From DATGLE01 sp035294325 (GTDB lineage Bacteria; Chloroflexota; Ktedonobacteria; Ktedonobacterales; Ktedonobacteraceae): DNA of 64,000 bases. Both the position numbers and the translations under genes were made by a program. The stretch covers positions 41,882 to 105,881 of the forward strand of contig DATGLE010000066.1 of NCBI GenBank assembly GCA_035294325.1. Reading direction: 5' to 3'. Under the pieces are notes generated by a model that saw only the letters and a program-made list of their open reading frames with translations, had not been told where the DNA came from and did not search any database. Each line of letters opens with the position of its first letter. The first letter of the stretch is position 1. Positions 1-10,335 of the stretch are shown here, one piece after another.

Positions 1-89
1 AGGACCTCACTTTGACATATAACAAGGCGCGCCAGGCTTCCATCACCACGCAGATCCTTGAGGTGGTGGCCGGCTCTCAGGCAACCTAG
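1..89 (+). CDS. atpG: ATP synthase gamma subunit, C-terminal end (partial)
   Basis: The window opens inside a gene read in frame 3, and only the last 28 residues are visible. They end LTLTYNKARQASITTQILE and then VVAGSQAT, the typical C-terminus of the F1 gamma subunit, the rotor shaft of ATP synthase. This helix lies in the hollow of the alpha3beta3 ring. The next genes, atpD and atpC, follow in the usual order, which supports the call. About 200 bp of repeat-like DNA separates it from atpD, more than is usual inside an atp operon. Confidence 0.9.
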   Translation, partial: DLTLTYNKARQASITTQILEVVAGSQAT

Positions 90-1717
<1,628 letters not shown>

Positions 1718-1720
1718 GCG

Positions 1721-2176
1721 ATGGCGACAGGCAACACTTTGCATGTCGAGGTAGTGACCGCCGAGCGCGAGTTGTACAACGGCGAGGCCAGCATGGTGAG
1801 CGCGCCGGGGTCCGAGGGGCGCCTCGGCATCCTGCCACACCATGCCGCGCTGCTGGCCTTCCTGAAACCCGGCGCGCTGCGCATCGAACTGCGCGACGAG
1901 GAGGAGACGCTGTTCGTATCGGGCGGCTTCCTTGAGGTCTCCGACAACAACGTCACAGTGCTGGCCGATACTGCCGAGCACGCGGAGGAGATCGACCAGG
2001 CTCGCGCAGAGGCCGCGCGTCGCCGCGCCGAGGAGCGACTGGCACAGGCGCAATCCGAGGGAGAGCGCGCCGAACTCCAGGGTGCGCTTGAGCGGGCACT
2101 GAATCGCCTGCATGTTGCGGAAATGGCACGCCGCCGCGGCCGCCGCCGCATCGACATGCCTCCGCAGGGACAATAA
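1721..2176 (+). CDS. atpC: F0F1 ATP synthase subunit epsilon
   Basis: The epsilon subunit of the central stalk; it couples rotation and can restrain ATP hydrolysis. The N-terminal beta-sandwich shows the family pattern (LHVEVVTAERELYNGEASM, then GRLGILPHHAALLAFLKPG). The C-terminal part is a long charged two-helix region. At 151 residues it is slightly longer than the common 130-140 and ends in an Arg-rich tail (ARRRGRRRIDMPPQGQ). It starts three bases after the atpD stop, so translation is probably coupled. It is the last gene of the operon; a strong terminator follows directly. Confidence 0.96.
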   Translation: MATGNTLHVEVVTAERELYNGEASMVSAPGSEGRLGILPHHAALLAFLKPGALRIELRDEEETLFVSGGFLEVSDNNVTVLADTAEHAEEIDQARAEAARRRAEERLAQAQSEGERAELQGALERALNRLHVAEMARRRGRRRIDMPPQGQ

Positions 2177-2220
2177 ATAAAAACCTGGCAGCAGTCGCAC
2201 GACTGCTGCCAGGTTTTTAT
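2177..2220. terminator. Bidirectional intrinsic terminator after atpC
   Basis: A perfect 21-bp inverted repeat (arms 2177-2197 and 2200-2220) with a 2-nt loop. The outer ends are A-rich on the left and T-rich on the right, so it can end transcription of atpC from the left and of the minus-strand gene at 2225-3235 from the right. Confidence 0.9.
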
Positions 2221-2224
2221 GCAC

Positions 2225-3235
2225 TTAGAAATTGCTGCCGCCGCCACCTCCGGCGTCTCCGCCACCACCGCCAAAGTCTCCTCCTCCACCTCCACCCCAG
2301 TCTCCGCCAGCGCCACCGCCAAAGTCTCCCCCGCCGGAATCGCCGCCTCCGCCCCAATCAGCGCCGGCGCCACCGCCAAAGTCTCCTCCTCCAAAATTGC
2401 CCCCCTGGTCGCCCTGGTAATTCTCTCTCGCTTCGCGCTCACCCTGCTCTTTGCCCAGCTCGTAGCCCAGGAAACCGCCCGCCGCCGCGCCCAGCCCACC
2501 GGCGGCCCAGGGATTCATGCCCTGGTTGTAGCCGGGACCATAGTTGGGAGGATACGGCTGATTGTAGGGACCATAGGGTTGATTCGGGCCGTAGGGCGGG
2601 ACGCCCCGGTTCCTGTTGAAGAAGCCCCCGAAACCGCCGAAGCCGGGGCGCGAACGGCGGCGCATAAAGGCGAAGAACAGGATGCCAGCCAGCACCAGCA
2701 GGCCAATGCAGCACAGCGCGCCGTTGCCCAGACCAAACAGCCCGCCAGGCGCCGGCACAGCACCGCCGGAACCGCGCGAGCCGAGCGCGCCACGCAGCGA
2801 ACTGAGCGCGCCAACTGTCGCACCGGTAAAATCGCGTCCATTGCTGCGCATGTCGCTGGCAAACGTGTTTGACGCCTGCTGGTAGTCGCTCGTCGTGAGC
2901 GGTACGCTGCTCCCGCCGGTAATATAGACATGCCCGGCCGTGTTGATCGCGATGACGATCATATTGCTGCTGGTAACTTTACTCCTGGCTTCGGCATCAA
3001 AATTGGCGTTCGAGCCATTGTAGCCGTTGACAGTGTAAATGCTCACCGGGTACGGGAGCGATGACGCCTCCTGGCGCACCTGGGATTGATTGAGTACGCC
3101 GGCGTTATCATATATATTCACCGTGCTGGCGAATACGTTCACCGCAGCGCCGAGCAGCAGAGCCAGCGCGGTCATCAATGATAGCAGGCCAATGCCCAAC
3201 CGTTTCATCAAAGTATCTCTGGTACTCATAGCCAC
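2225..3235 (-). CDS. TPM-domain-like membrane protein with Gly-rich tail
   Basis: A 336-residue protein. The N-terminus has a signal or anchor segment (LGIGLLSLMTALALLLGAAV). Residues of about 40-150 look like a TPM/YgcG-type domain (VNIYDNAGVLNQSQV...). A second membrane helix (CCIGLLVLAGILFFAF) is followed by RRRSRP, then a Pro/Tyr/Gly-rich linker with PYGPNQPYGPYNQPYPP. The last 75 residues are GGGDFGGG-type repeats, as in other TPM/YgcG proteins. The domain assignment is inferred from pattern and context; the biochemical role is unknown. It is transcribed toward atpC and shares that gene's terminator. Confidence 0.65.
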   Translation of the reverse strand: MAMSTRDTLMKRLGIGLLSLMTALALLLGAAVNVFASTVNIYDNAGVLNQSQVRQEASSLPYPVSIYTVNGYNGSNANFDAEARSKVTSSNMIVIAINTAGHVYITGGSSVPLTTSDYQQASNTFASDMRSNGRDFTGATVGALSSLRGALGSRGSGGAVPAPGGLFGLGNGALCCIGLLVLAGILFFAFMRRRSRPGFGGFGGFFNRNRGVPPYGPNQPYGPYNQPYPPNYGPGYNQGMNPWAAGGLGAAAGGFLGYELGKEQGEREARENYQGDQGGNFGGGDFGGGAGADWGGGGDSGGGDFGGGAGGDWGGGGGGDFGGGGGDAGGGGGSNF

Positions 3236-3493
3236 CTTTCTTTTGCCTGGACAGCTTCACATACGCAAGGCAAGAACACTGATAGCCACGCTCCTGCATA
3301 TGTCCCTGTTCTCATACATCCCTGCACATCACACATAGATATACGTCGACCAATGGTTACTCTCCAATCGCAATTACATGTGTAATACGCTCCGCAGGCA
3401 ACACGGTTTCATGGATTTCCTTTGCACCTCTATACTGCCTGCTCTATCCTCATCACCACCTGCGAGCGATGGAACAGCTACACTTGATATATC

Positions 3494-3712
3494 GTGATCT
3501 ATGAAACACTGGAAAAGTGGACGCGCTACTATTTCTCTGCGACCTGGAAGCATCCCGTTACAGGCAAGCTCCATTCTTTCTGTGAGGAAACCTGGAGGCC
3601 ACAATCCGTACAGCGCAGGTATCCGCCAGGTTCACCGATAGTGATACTGCTGGATCCCGCCGCTCCTGAATTCTATCTCATTCCAGATCTGCCAGGAGCA
3701 ATAGGCGACTGA
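3494..3712 (+). pseudogene. Short ORF, possible C-terminal remnant of a DUF3592-like protein
   Basis: A 72-codon reading frame opens with GTG and has an in-frame TGA only three codons upstream. The text (VTGKLHSFCEETWR, RRYPPGSPIVILLDPAAPEF) resembles the end of DUF3592-type membrane proteins, but the membrane segments that should precede it are missing and no ribosome site is visible. It may be a decayed gene end or a real small protein. The bases from 3236 to 3493 show no other convincing gene. Confidence 0.35.
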
Positions 3713-3858
3713 TATTACGGCGGGGCTTATACAAATTGGAATTTCGACATATGTAATGCGCAAGCAAAAGTACTCCTGTTACCTTCTCTCGACGGGGCAT
3801 GCTACAATGGGAATGCAATAATCTTGCGCATCAAGAATGTGGAGTAGCAGAGAGACGC

Positions 3859-5442
3859 ATGAGCACAACAGCTTCGGGGCGACCTCGCCCCTTTGTTTTG
3901 ATTATCATGGATGGCTGGGGCATCAATCCCCGCAAAGAGGGCAACGCTATCGCACTGGCCCGCACGCCCAATATCGACAACATTGCCCGGCGGTGGCCGC
4001 ATACGGCGATCAAAACCTCCGGCGCGGCGGTTGGCCTGCCGGACGGCCAGATGGGTAACTCCGAGGTCGGGCATCAGAACATCGGCGCGGGCAAGCGCGT
4101 CCTGCAAGATTTTACGCGCGTGAGCGAGGCGATCAAGGACGGCACCTTTTTTCACAATCCGGCCTTCCTCAAGGCTATCGAGCATGTCAGGCGTAATCAG
4201 TCGCAGTTGCATATCTGCGGGCTGCTGGGCAACGGCGGCGTGCATGCGCATGAGTCGCACCTGGAGGCTCTGCTGCGCCTGGCCCGCATGCACGATATCG
4301 AGCGCGTCTACGTCCATGCCTTCACCGATGGCCGCGATACATCACCTACGGGTGGGCTGGAGTTTATGCAGCGCTTGCAGGCGCGGGCGCGCGAGATCGG
4401 CGGCGATCATCCCGCGAAAGTGGCAACGGTGAGCGGGCGCTACTACGCGATGGACCGCGATAACCGCTGGGACCGTACCGGCAGGACCTATTTCGCTATG
4501 ACGCGCGCCGAAGGAGAGCACGCCGCTTCGGCCCTGGCCGCGATTCAGCAATCATACGATAAGAAAGTGACTGACGAATTTATTGTCCCGACAGTCGTGA
4601 TGGAAGACAACCATCCGGTTGCCGTGGTCAAAGCGGGCGACGCCATCATTCACTACAACTTTCGTCCTGACCGCGCCCGCCAGCTTACCAAAGCCTTCGT
4701 CATGAAAGAGTTGCCGCCACAGGCCGAGGGCAAGTTTAATCGCGGGCCGCGTCTGGATGATCTGATCTACGTGATGATGACCGAATACGAAGAGGGGCTT
4801 GATGCCGAGGTCGCCTATCGCGCCGACGAGGTTGAGATGCCACTGGCACGCGTCATCTCCGAGCACGGCCTGCGCCAGTTTCATACCGCCGAAACCGAGA
4901 AATACGCGCACGTCACCTACTTTATCAACGGACGCCGCGAGACGCCTTTTCCCGGCGAAGACCGCGTGCTGGTGCCATCGCCCAAAGTGCCCACCTACGA
5001 CCAGCAGCCGGAGATGAGCGCGGCGGGCGTGACCGATACCGCTATCGAGCATATCCGCAGTGGCAACTACGATCTGGTCATCATGAATTATGCGAACGCC
5101 GATATGGTCGGGCATACAGGCGTAATTGAAGCGGCAATCAAGGCCGTCGAGGCCGTAGATACGGGCGTGGGGCGCGTTGTGGAGGCTACTCTTGCCGTCG
5201 GCGGCGGTCTGATAATTACCGCCGATCATGGCAATGCGGAGCAGCTCATCGAGTACGATACCGGTAAGCCTTTCACCGCCCACACTACCTATCCTGTGCC
5301 GCTCTACCTGGTCGTCCCGCAGTTCGCTCAGGCCCGTCTGCGCGGCGATGGCATCCTGGCGGATGTCTCGCCCACCATCTTGCAGATCATGGGCATTCCA
5401 CAGCCGAAGGATATGACGGGCCGCTCGCTCCTTCTACCCTGA
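3859..5442 (+). CDS. gpmI: 2,3-bisphosphoglycerate-independent phosphoglycerate mutase
   Basis: Interconverts 3- and 2-phosphoglycerate in glycolysis and gluconeogenesis, in the cytoplasm, with two metal ions. The protein is 527 residues, a typical length. LIIMDGWGINP provides the first metal-binding Asp. GNSEVGHQNIGAGK holds the catalytic Ser that carries the phosphoryl group. FTDGRDTSP and the C-terminal ADHGNAE metal site are intact. I chose the ATG at 3859 because it follows GGAGTAGCAGAGAGACGC and starts just before the conserved core; an in-frame opening 60 bases upstream adds unconserved residues. A possible -10 box (TACAAT) lies at 3803-3808. It appears monocistronic. Confidence 0.97.
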   Translation: MSTTASGRPRPFVLIIMDGWGINPRKEGNAIALARTPNIDNIARRWPHTAIKTSGAAVGLPDGQMGNSEVGHQNIGAGKRVLQDFTRVSEAIKDGTFFHNPAFLKAIEHVRRNQSQLHICGLLGNGGVHAHESHLEALLRLARMHDIERVYVHAFTDGRDTSPTGGLEFMQRLQARAREIGGDHPAKVATVSGRYYAMDRDNRWDRTGRTYFAMTRAEGEHAASALAAIQQSYDKKVTDEFIVPTVVMEDNHPVAVVKAGDAIIHYNFRPDRARQLTKAFVMKELPPQAEGKFNRGPRLDDLIYVMMTEYEEGLDAEVAYRADEVEMPLARVISEHGLRQFHTAETEKYAHVTYFINGRRETPFPGEDRVLVPSPKVPTYDQQPEMSAAGVTDTAIEHIRSGNYDLVIMNYANADMVGHTGVIEAAIKAVEAVDTGVGRVVEATLAVGGGLIITADHGNAEQLIEYDTGKPFTAHTTYPVPLYLVVPQFAQARLRGDGILADVSPTILQIMGIPQPKDMTGRSLLLP

Positions 5443-5448
5443 CCACCG

Positions 5449-5580
5449 ACCTGATCGGGGAATCAGTGATCCGGGAATCAGTGACCCGGAAATCAGAGAC
5501 GGGGGCAAGCCCCGTCTCTACATCTCTATGACGCCAGGCGCCGGAAAAATGTAGAGACGGGGCTTGCCCCCGTCTCTACA
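5449..5580. repeat. Three 15-bp tandem units and two opposed GCAAG-loop hairpins
   Basis: Three imperfect copies of GATCGGGGAATCAGT run into a hairpin at 5496-5518 (stem GAGACGGGG, loop GCAAG). A second hairpin at 5554-5576 is the same element in the other orientation (loop CTTGC). Between 5443 and 5703 I see no gene. Confidence 0.8.
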
Positions 5581-5703
5581 TCTCTAAGGTACCCCGTCTT
5601 CTGCGAAAAACCTGCCCTGATCGCGGGACATGTGAACACGCCTGTTTATCCACAAGCTGGCAGTAACTATGTGGATAACTTTCGATGAATGTGGATAAAC
5701 AGG

Positions 5704-6729
5704 CTAGCCGATGCGTTCTACCAGAGTGATCGGCACAACCAATATCGATCCGTCCTCAAGGTGAAGACGAACAGCACGAGCGCGAATGCCAGAGGTAAAG
5801 CGCTGCTGGTAGGTAAAGAGGTAGTCGATGACGCCTATCGCTCCCTCGTGCTCACCGCCGCAGACGCGCACCTGCGCGCCAATGGTCGGCGTGGGATCGA
5901 GGATCGTTTCGCGGTGGTTGCTCTGCTTTTCTGACGCTGGCAGTGAGATCACCAGTTCGGGAAAGATCCCCTGACGCACGGAGGTGACGCCGGAGAGCAG
6001 CACGATTTCTCCCTGGTACTGGCTCAGCAGGTTCATGATACGCGCCGGCATGGCAGCCGTGCCCAGCCCTTCCGTCAGCAGCAGCGTCAACTGCGGCAGG
6101 TGATCCTGCATTTCCTCCACATCGCTGCTATCAATCAACTGCACAAGATCGACACGTAGAAAGCCCTCCAGGTCACGAGCCGAGATACTGCTGGCAACGA
6201 CTCCAGCGACACCCGAACTCAGAGCCTGGCGCAAAAGCGCGAAATTGAGCGGGCCGGGCACAACCAGGATAGCGCCGGGCGGGATCGACGCTATCCCCTG
6301 GCCGCTGGCCTGCCACATCGTGAGTACGCCGGCAACCTGATTGCCGGCCCCGATGGTCCCCTGAATCAGATCGGCCTGTCCCTCGATGATAACTCCTCCT
6401 CGCCCGGTAATATCCACGACGCGACCATGCATACCGGCGGGGACAACCTCAGGGCCACCCTTTGCGGAACTGGCTCCATTATGGACATCTTTCAGTTCCA
6501 TTTTAGCCGTCGAAGAAATGCCAGGCAGTGAGAGCCGGGAGGGCATTTGAACGGCCTCCTGAGCTGGATCCGTGCCTTCGGGGCGTTCCAGCCGGAGCAC
6601 AGGCTGATCGGGCAAAACTTCCTGGCCCGGATAGACCAGCGGCACAGCCTTTGTCTTAGGCCCACCCGGCCAGCGCTCTCTGCGCACCTGCGTATGTGTG
6701 ATAACCGACCACCCGAGCGGATAGGTCAT
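5704..6729 (-). CDS. Protein with lipoyl-like N-terminus and KOW-like C-terminus, GlmL partner
   Basis: A 341-residue protein I cannot assign to a characterised family. Near residues 25-50, VPLVYPGQEVLPDQPVLRLE looks like a biotinyl/lipoyl-type hammerhead without the modifiable Lys. About 95-130 (GMHGRVVDITGRGGVIIEG) looks like a second small barrel. The middle has an alpha/beta region (GAILVVPGPLNFALL, GVAGVVASSISARDLEGFL). The last 60 residues (IGAQVRVCGGEHEGAIGVIDY) resemble a KOW/SH3-like barrel. It follows the GlmL-like gene by 15 bp on the same strand and is probably co-transcribed with it and the zinc-ribbon gene. The domain readings are inferences from sequence pattern. Confidence 0.6.
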   Translation of the reverse strand: MTYPLGWSVITHTQVRRERWPGGPKTKAVPLVYPGQEVLPDQPVLRLERPEGTDPAQEAVQMPSRLSLPGISSTAKMELKDVHNGASSAKGGPEVVPAGMHGRVVDITGRGGVIIEGQADLIQGTIGAGNQVAGVLTMWQASGQGIASIPPGAILVVPGPLNFALLRQALSSGVAGVVASSISARDLEGFLRVDLVQLIDSSDVEEMQDHLPQLTLLLTEGLGTAAMPARIMNLLSQYQGEIVLLSGVTSVRQGIFPELVISLPASEKQSNHRETILDPTPTIGAQVRVCGGEHEGAIGVIDYLFTYQQRFTSGIRARAVRLHLEDGSILVVPITLVERIG

Positions 6730-6744
6730 AGCAACTGGCCCCCT

Positions 6745-8658
6745 TTACGATCCTAACGCCTGTGCCCATTGGAGCAGGCGGGCCTGGCGCTCTGTTTCAT
6801 CGGTAGGAAGGGTCAGCGGCCTCCCACGGGCATCAATGACCAGCCCGACCAGGCCGCCATCGATCTGCTCGGCGGCGCGGGCGCGCTCGCCCGGGCCAAG
6901 CCCGACATCGACATCAGGCGCCGGGAAAAGCGTCAGCGCCGCCTGCTCGTTGGGCCGCAGAGGAATAACCTCGATAGAACCGGCCATCACTTCAACGTTT
7001 ACCTGCCGTCCATTGCTATACTCAAGCCCGACGCGCAGCGCGAGTTGCCCCGGCTGCATGGCGCCAAAGGGGATGACGCAGGTTCCCAGGCGATGCGATA
7101 CGGCGTCATTTTCATTGACCTGCACAGCCGTGATTGGCGCGACTGTCGCCACAGCGCCAAGCTGACCCACAAGCATAGCCTGATCCAGCGCCAGCGAAGT
7201 TACACCGCGCGGCTGGAGCGCGTCTAATAGCATAAGCATGACCTGCCCATACCTGGGCGTGTGCGCAAGAATACCACCGGTAGCCAGGATCAGATCCGAC
7301 ATCTGCCATTGAGGGCTATTCTTCCTTGCCATCTCCATCGTTACGGCGATGGCTTCGCGCGCGAATGCCTGGCACAGTTCCAGCTCTCGCGGACTGGTGG
7401 GGATCACATGCGGGTGCAGCATACGATTGAGAACGAACTGGCGTACCTCTTCTTCGGTCACAGTGAATGGCAGCCAGCGCGCGATACGCTGCAACCCTAC
7501 CCTTTGCAGGACGGCGCCCACGCCCGGCCCCACGCCCAGACCGGAATTGACGACAGGGATAAATTCGCCCTGTTCGCCCGCCAGCATGACCGTCGTCGTC
7601 GCCCCGCCAGCGTCCACGGCGGTGACGTTCATCGCGTAGTGCTGCGCCAGGAACCGCACCAGGCTGCTCAACGAAGTAGCGGTAGCGACAGGCGCCGCGC
7701 TCGACCATGAGCGGAGGCGATCATAGCCGGGAAGACGCTGCATGACCTCCCGCTCGTGCAGCGCACCAACACCTATGCTGACCGGTCCAAGCTGCGCCGG
7801 CGAGACCAGGGCATCAACGCGGCTCACCTCGGCGACTCCCTGCAACAGACGCCGCACCGCCTCTACGTACTGGGGTGCCCCGGCATATAGCACCGGGCAC
7901 TGCTGCGCGGCAATATCCTGGGGCGGCACCCCGGCAGAGGCGCTGGCCCTGCGCCGCTCGCTGAGTTCGCGTGACGCATTTATCAACATCTGGCACGCTT
8001 CCTGCAACGGAGTGGGACCCGCCGGCCCATCGGCCATGCCCACCATCAGCGCGGCCTGAGGCTGGAATTCGCGGAAGCGCCCCAACTGGCGCTCCCACTC
8101 CAGAGCCATACGCTCCTGGCTCCATGCGCCGCCGATACCAGGCGCGGAGGTGGGGCCGGCCATTGTCCCTGCCCCCACAGAGACGGGGGACTGCGTGGTC
8201 GCGGCTATATATGCGGGAGACGGGATGGCCTGCATTTCAGCATATAAGCCGGATATGGCCTGCGCCACAAGCCTCTCAAGCTCCTGACTCACAGCACCCA
8301 GTACCGCCAGGCGCAGCGGGCCGCCGGCGCTGATCGTTGCGATAAACAGGTCCACACCGTCCCCGTCCGGCTGCTCAGGAGAGATGATACGCCCGTCGGC
8401 AACGAAACGACGACCAGTAATAAACTCTATGACATTGATTGCCTGGATAACGCCCGCAGTAATATCCTCCTGCGGAGGTGCTGTCGTTGTCGGCGCTTCC
8501 CCACGCGCCATCAGACGATACTGGCCCTCAACCAGTCCAAAGAGCGAGACCTTTGTAAATATGGTCCCACAATCAGCGACGAGGAGAGAGCTGGCAGGAG
8601 CCGGATTGCGACTCTGGCGCGGAACCTGCTCTCCCCCCGGGTAGGGTCGTGTACTCAT
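6745..8658 (-). CDS. GlmL (MutL)-like ASKHA-fold ATPase
   Basis: A 637-residue protein of the family often labelled 'glutamate mutase L'. The ASKHA phosphate-1 motif is clear (LLVADCGTIFTKVSLFG), and later glycine-rich segments such as VDAGGATTTVM and LILATGGILAHTPRYG fit the phosphate-2 and adenosine sites. In clostridia the namesake is thought to reactivate a B12-dependent glutamate mutase, but no mutase subunit gene lies nearby, so the function here is open. I chose the ATG at 8658: AAGGATATCTGTGAG precedes it, and the longer frame would overlap the upstream gene by 74 bases. It is the middle gene of a three-gene minus-strand operon. Confidence 0.8.
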   Translation of the reverse strand: MSTRPYPGGEQVPRQSRNPAPASSLLVADCGTIFTKVSLFGLVEGQYRLMARGEAPTTTAPPQEDITAGVIQAINVIEFITGRRFVADGRIISPEQPDGDGVDLFIATISAGGPLRLAVLGAVSQELERLVAQAISGLYAEMQAIPSPAYIAATTQSPVSVGAGTMAGPTSAPGIGGAWSQERMALEWERQLGRFREFQPQAALMVGMADGPAGPTPLQEACQMLINASRELSERRRASASAGVPPQDIAAQQCPVLYAGAPQYVEAVRRLLQGVAEVSRVDALVSPAQLGPVSIGVGALHEREVMQRLPGYDRLRSWSSAAPVATATSLSSLVRFLAQHYAMNVTAVDAGGATTTVMLAGEQGEFIPVVNSGLGVGPGVGAVLQRVGLQRIARWLPFTVTEEEVRQFVLNRMLHPHVIPTSPRELELCQAFAREAIAVTMEMARKNSPQWQMSDLILATGGILAHTPRYGQVMLMLLDALQPRGVTSLALDQAMLVGQLGAVATVAPITAVQVNENDAVSHRLGTCVIPFGAMQPGQLALRVGLEYSNGRQVNVEVMAGSIEVIPLRPNEQAALTLFPAPDVDVGLGPGERARAAEQIDGGLVGLVIDARGRPLTLPTDETERQARLLQWAQALGS

Positions 8659-8683
8659 CTCACAGATATCCTTCTTTCCCGCA

Positions 8684-10174
8684 CTAGCGGAAGAACAAGT
8701 CGCGGATCGCCTCGAAAAATCCGCGCTTTGCAGGTTTAGCACCTGCTCCCTGACCACCGCTCATTCCCGCTGCCCCCGGTCCGGGCGGCATACCTGGCGC
8801 CTGAGGAGGATAGAGCGGGGATCCGGCCTGCGGTGGCATCGTATAACTGCTCTGGGACGCAGTTTGATATCCAGCGCCATAGCCCCCCGGTCCATATGGC
8901 TGTGGCGCGGGACCGCTCATTCCTGATGGGGTGGCCGGTATCTGGCCTGGCATACCCTGCGGCGCTGCTGCATTATTGTAAGGATTGGATTGCGCCTGCG
9001 TTCCTGGCATAGAGCCTGCCTGTGAGGGGAAATTCGGCGCAGCCGAGGCCACGCCCAGCATCGAAGCGAACACATTAGCAGCCGCTGCGCTATCGCCGGC
9101 AGGATTCAATTCACTACGTGGACGGTTCGGCACGCGCACGTTCTCCACGCGTGGCGGTCCCGCGTACACACCTGATTGCTGGCCTCCCGGCGATCCCTGC
9201 GGGGCCGCTCCAGGGGAGCGCAGCCAATCGGGCAAAGAGTTGGTATCGATGAAAGAAGAGGCCGCAAGCTTCCCTCCGCTTCCGGCAATATTGCCGCCGG
9301 GGGCGTTATTAACTGGCGGCGCCTGCTGGGATTGATCGGGCAGAGGAGACCGGGCGGGCGGAGGAGGAAACGCGCTCCCTTTTTGCTCCTGACCGGGTTG
9401 ACGCAGCCATGACGGAAGCGAATCTACGTCGAGCAGCGAGGAAGCCGGCATGCCAGTCTGCCCCGACGCGGCTCCCTGCCCCCTGTTTGCTGGCGTTATC
9501 GGTGGTGCGGATATTTGCCCGTTCAACTGCGACATCCACGGAGGCAACGATTGCTCGTCTATAAGATCATGCGCCGAAAAGCCCTGTGCCGGCGGGGCTG
9601 CATTAAAAGGCGGCGCGGGCTGTGCGGACCGGACCGGCCCTTCGGGACGAGGAGTGGAGGCTGGCGGTTGCATGCTCTGCAACCACTCCGGCAGACTATC
9701 GGGCTGCACCAGGCTCGACGCCTGGATCCCGGATTGACTTCCCTCAGCGCCTGACTGGCCGGCCTCACGCATCCAGGCAGGAAGCGATTGCTCGTCAATT
9801 AACGACCTGGCGGCAAGCCCTTGCGACGCGAATCCTCCATCGGTATCAGGCCCCGGGAGAGAGGAGGAACGCAGCGCCACATGGGGGCCGGTAACAGCGC
9901 TCTCGCTGCCCATGCGCTCCGCCTGCATCCAGCTCGGCAGCGCACCTTCTTCGATTAGATCAGCCGCAGAAAAGTTCGCCGCCCCAGACGGGGGCGCCGC
10001 CGGACGACTACCCGGACGCAAGGATTCCAGCCAGGCCGGCAGTTCTGGCTGCCCCCGCGTTCCCATATGTGCACCAGCATCATTCGCACCCTTGCTTGAG
10101 AGCGGCGCGCCACACCTCTGACAATTTACAGCGCCATCCTGGGACCTGTACCCACAACTGTTACACGTAATCAC
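8684..10174 (-). CDS. Zinc-ribbon protein with seven LPxW(L/M) motifs
   Basis: A 496-residue, largely disordered protein. The N-terminus is a zinc ribbon with Cys at 4, 7, 18 and 21. LPxWL or LPxWM then occurs seven times (45, 79, 131, 161, 210, 253, 314). Six copies sit in a longer unit of the type LIDEQSLPxWM, separated by Pro/Gly/Ser/Gln linkers. A Pro/Gly/Tyr-rich stretch leads to an amphipathic C-terminal helix (KRGFFEAIRDLFFR). The repeated hydrophobic motifs in a disordered chain suggest a multivalent docking scaffold; this is inference. It is the first gene of the operon with the GlmL-like ATPase. Confidence 0.7.
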   Translation of the reverse strand: MITCNSCGYRSQDGAVNCQRCGAPLSSKGANDAGAHMGTRGQPELPAWLESLRPGSRPAAPPSGAANFSAADLIEEGALPSWMQAERMGSESAVTGPHVALRSSSLPGPDTDGGFASQGLAARSLIDEQSLPAWMREAGQSGAEGSQSGIQASSLVQPDSLPEWLQSMQPPASTPRPEGPVRSAQPAPPFNAAPPAQGFSAHDLIDEQSLPPWMSQLNGQISAPPITPANRGQGAASGQTGMPASSLLDVDSLPSWLRQPGQEQKGSAFPPPPARSPLPDQSQQAPPVNNAPGGNIAGSGGKLAASSFIDTNSLPDWLRSPGAAPQGSPGGQQSGVYAGPPRVENVRVPNRPRSELNPAGDSAAAANVFASMLGVASAAPNFPSQAGSMPGTQAQSNPYNNAAAPQGMPGQIPATPSGMSGPAPQPYGPGGYGAGYQTASQSSYTMPPQAGSPLYPPQAPGMPPGPGAAGMSGGQGAGAKPAKRGFFEAIRDLFFR

Positions 10175-10335
10175 TTTTGCTCCTCACTTTCGCCAGGGCT
10201 TAATTCAGGGCAGTGTACCACTCTTTTCCCGGCTTGACAACAGCGATAATCTACACCATAAGACACGCTGATATGATACAATACACACGGTGTCAACAAC
10301 CCGAAAGTACTATATAGCTAGCTTCAGGAGATCTC

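Noticed and set aside
2219..2872. 217-codon plus-strand frame rich in Ser/Ala/Thr
   Set aside because: It is the mirror of the Gly-rich tail of the minus-strand gene and of its low-complexity codons.
6745..8757. Longer start for the GlmL-like gene at 8757
   Set aside because: It would overlap the upstream gene by 74 bases and adds a Ser/Cys-rich stretch with no likeness to the family; ATG 8658 has a ribosome site.
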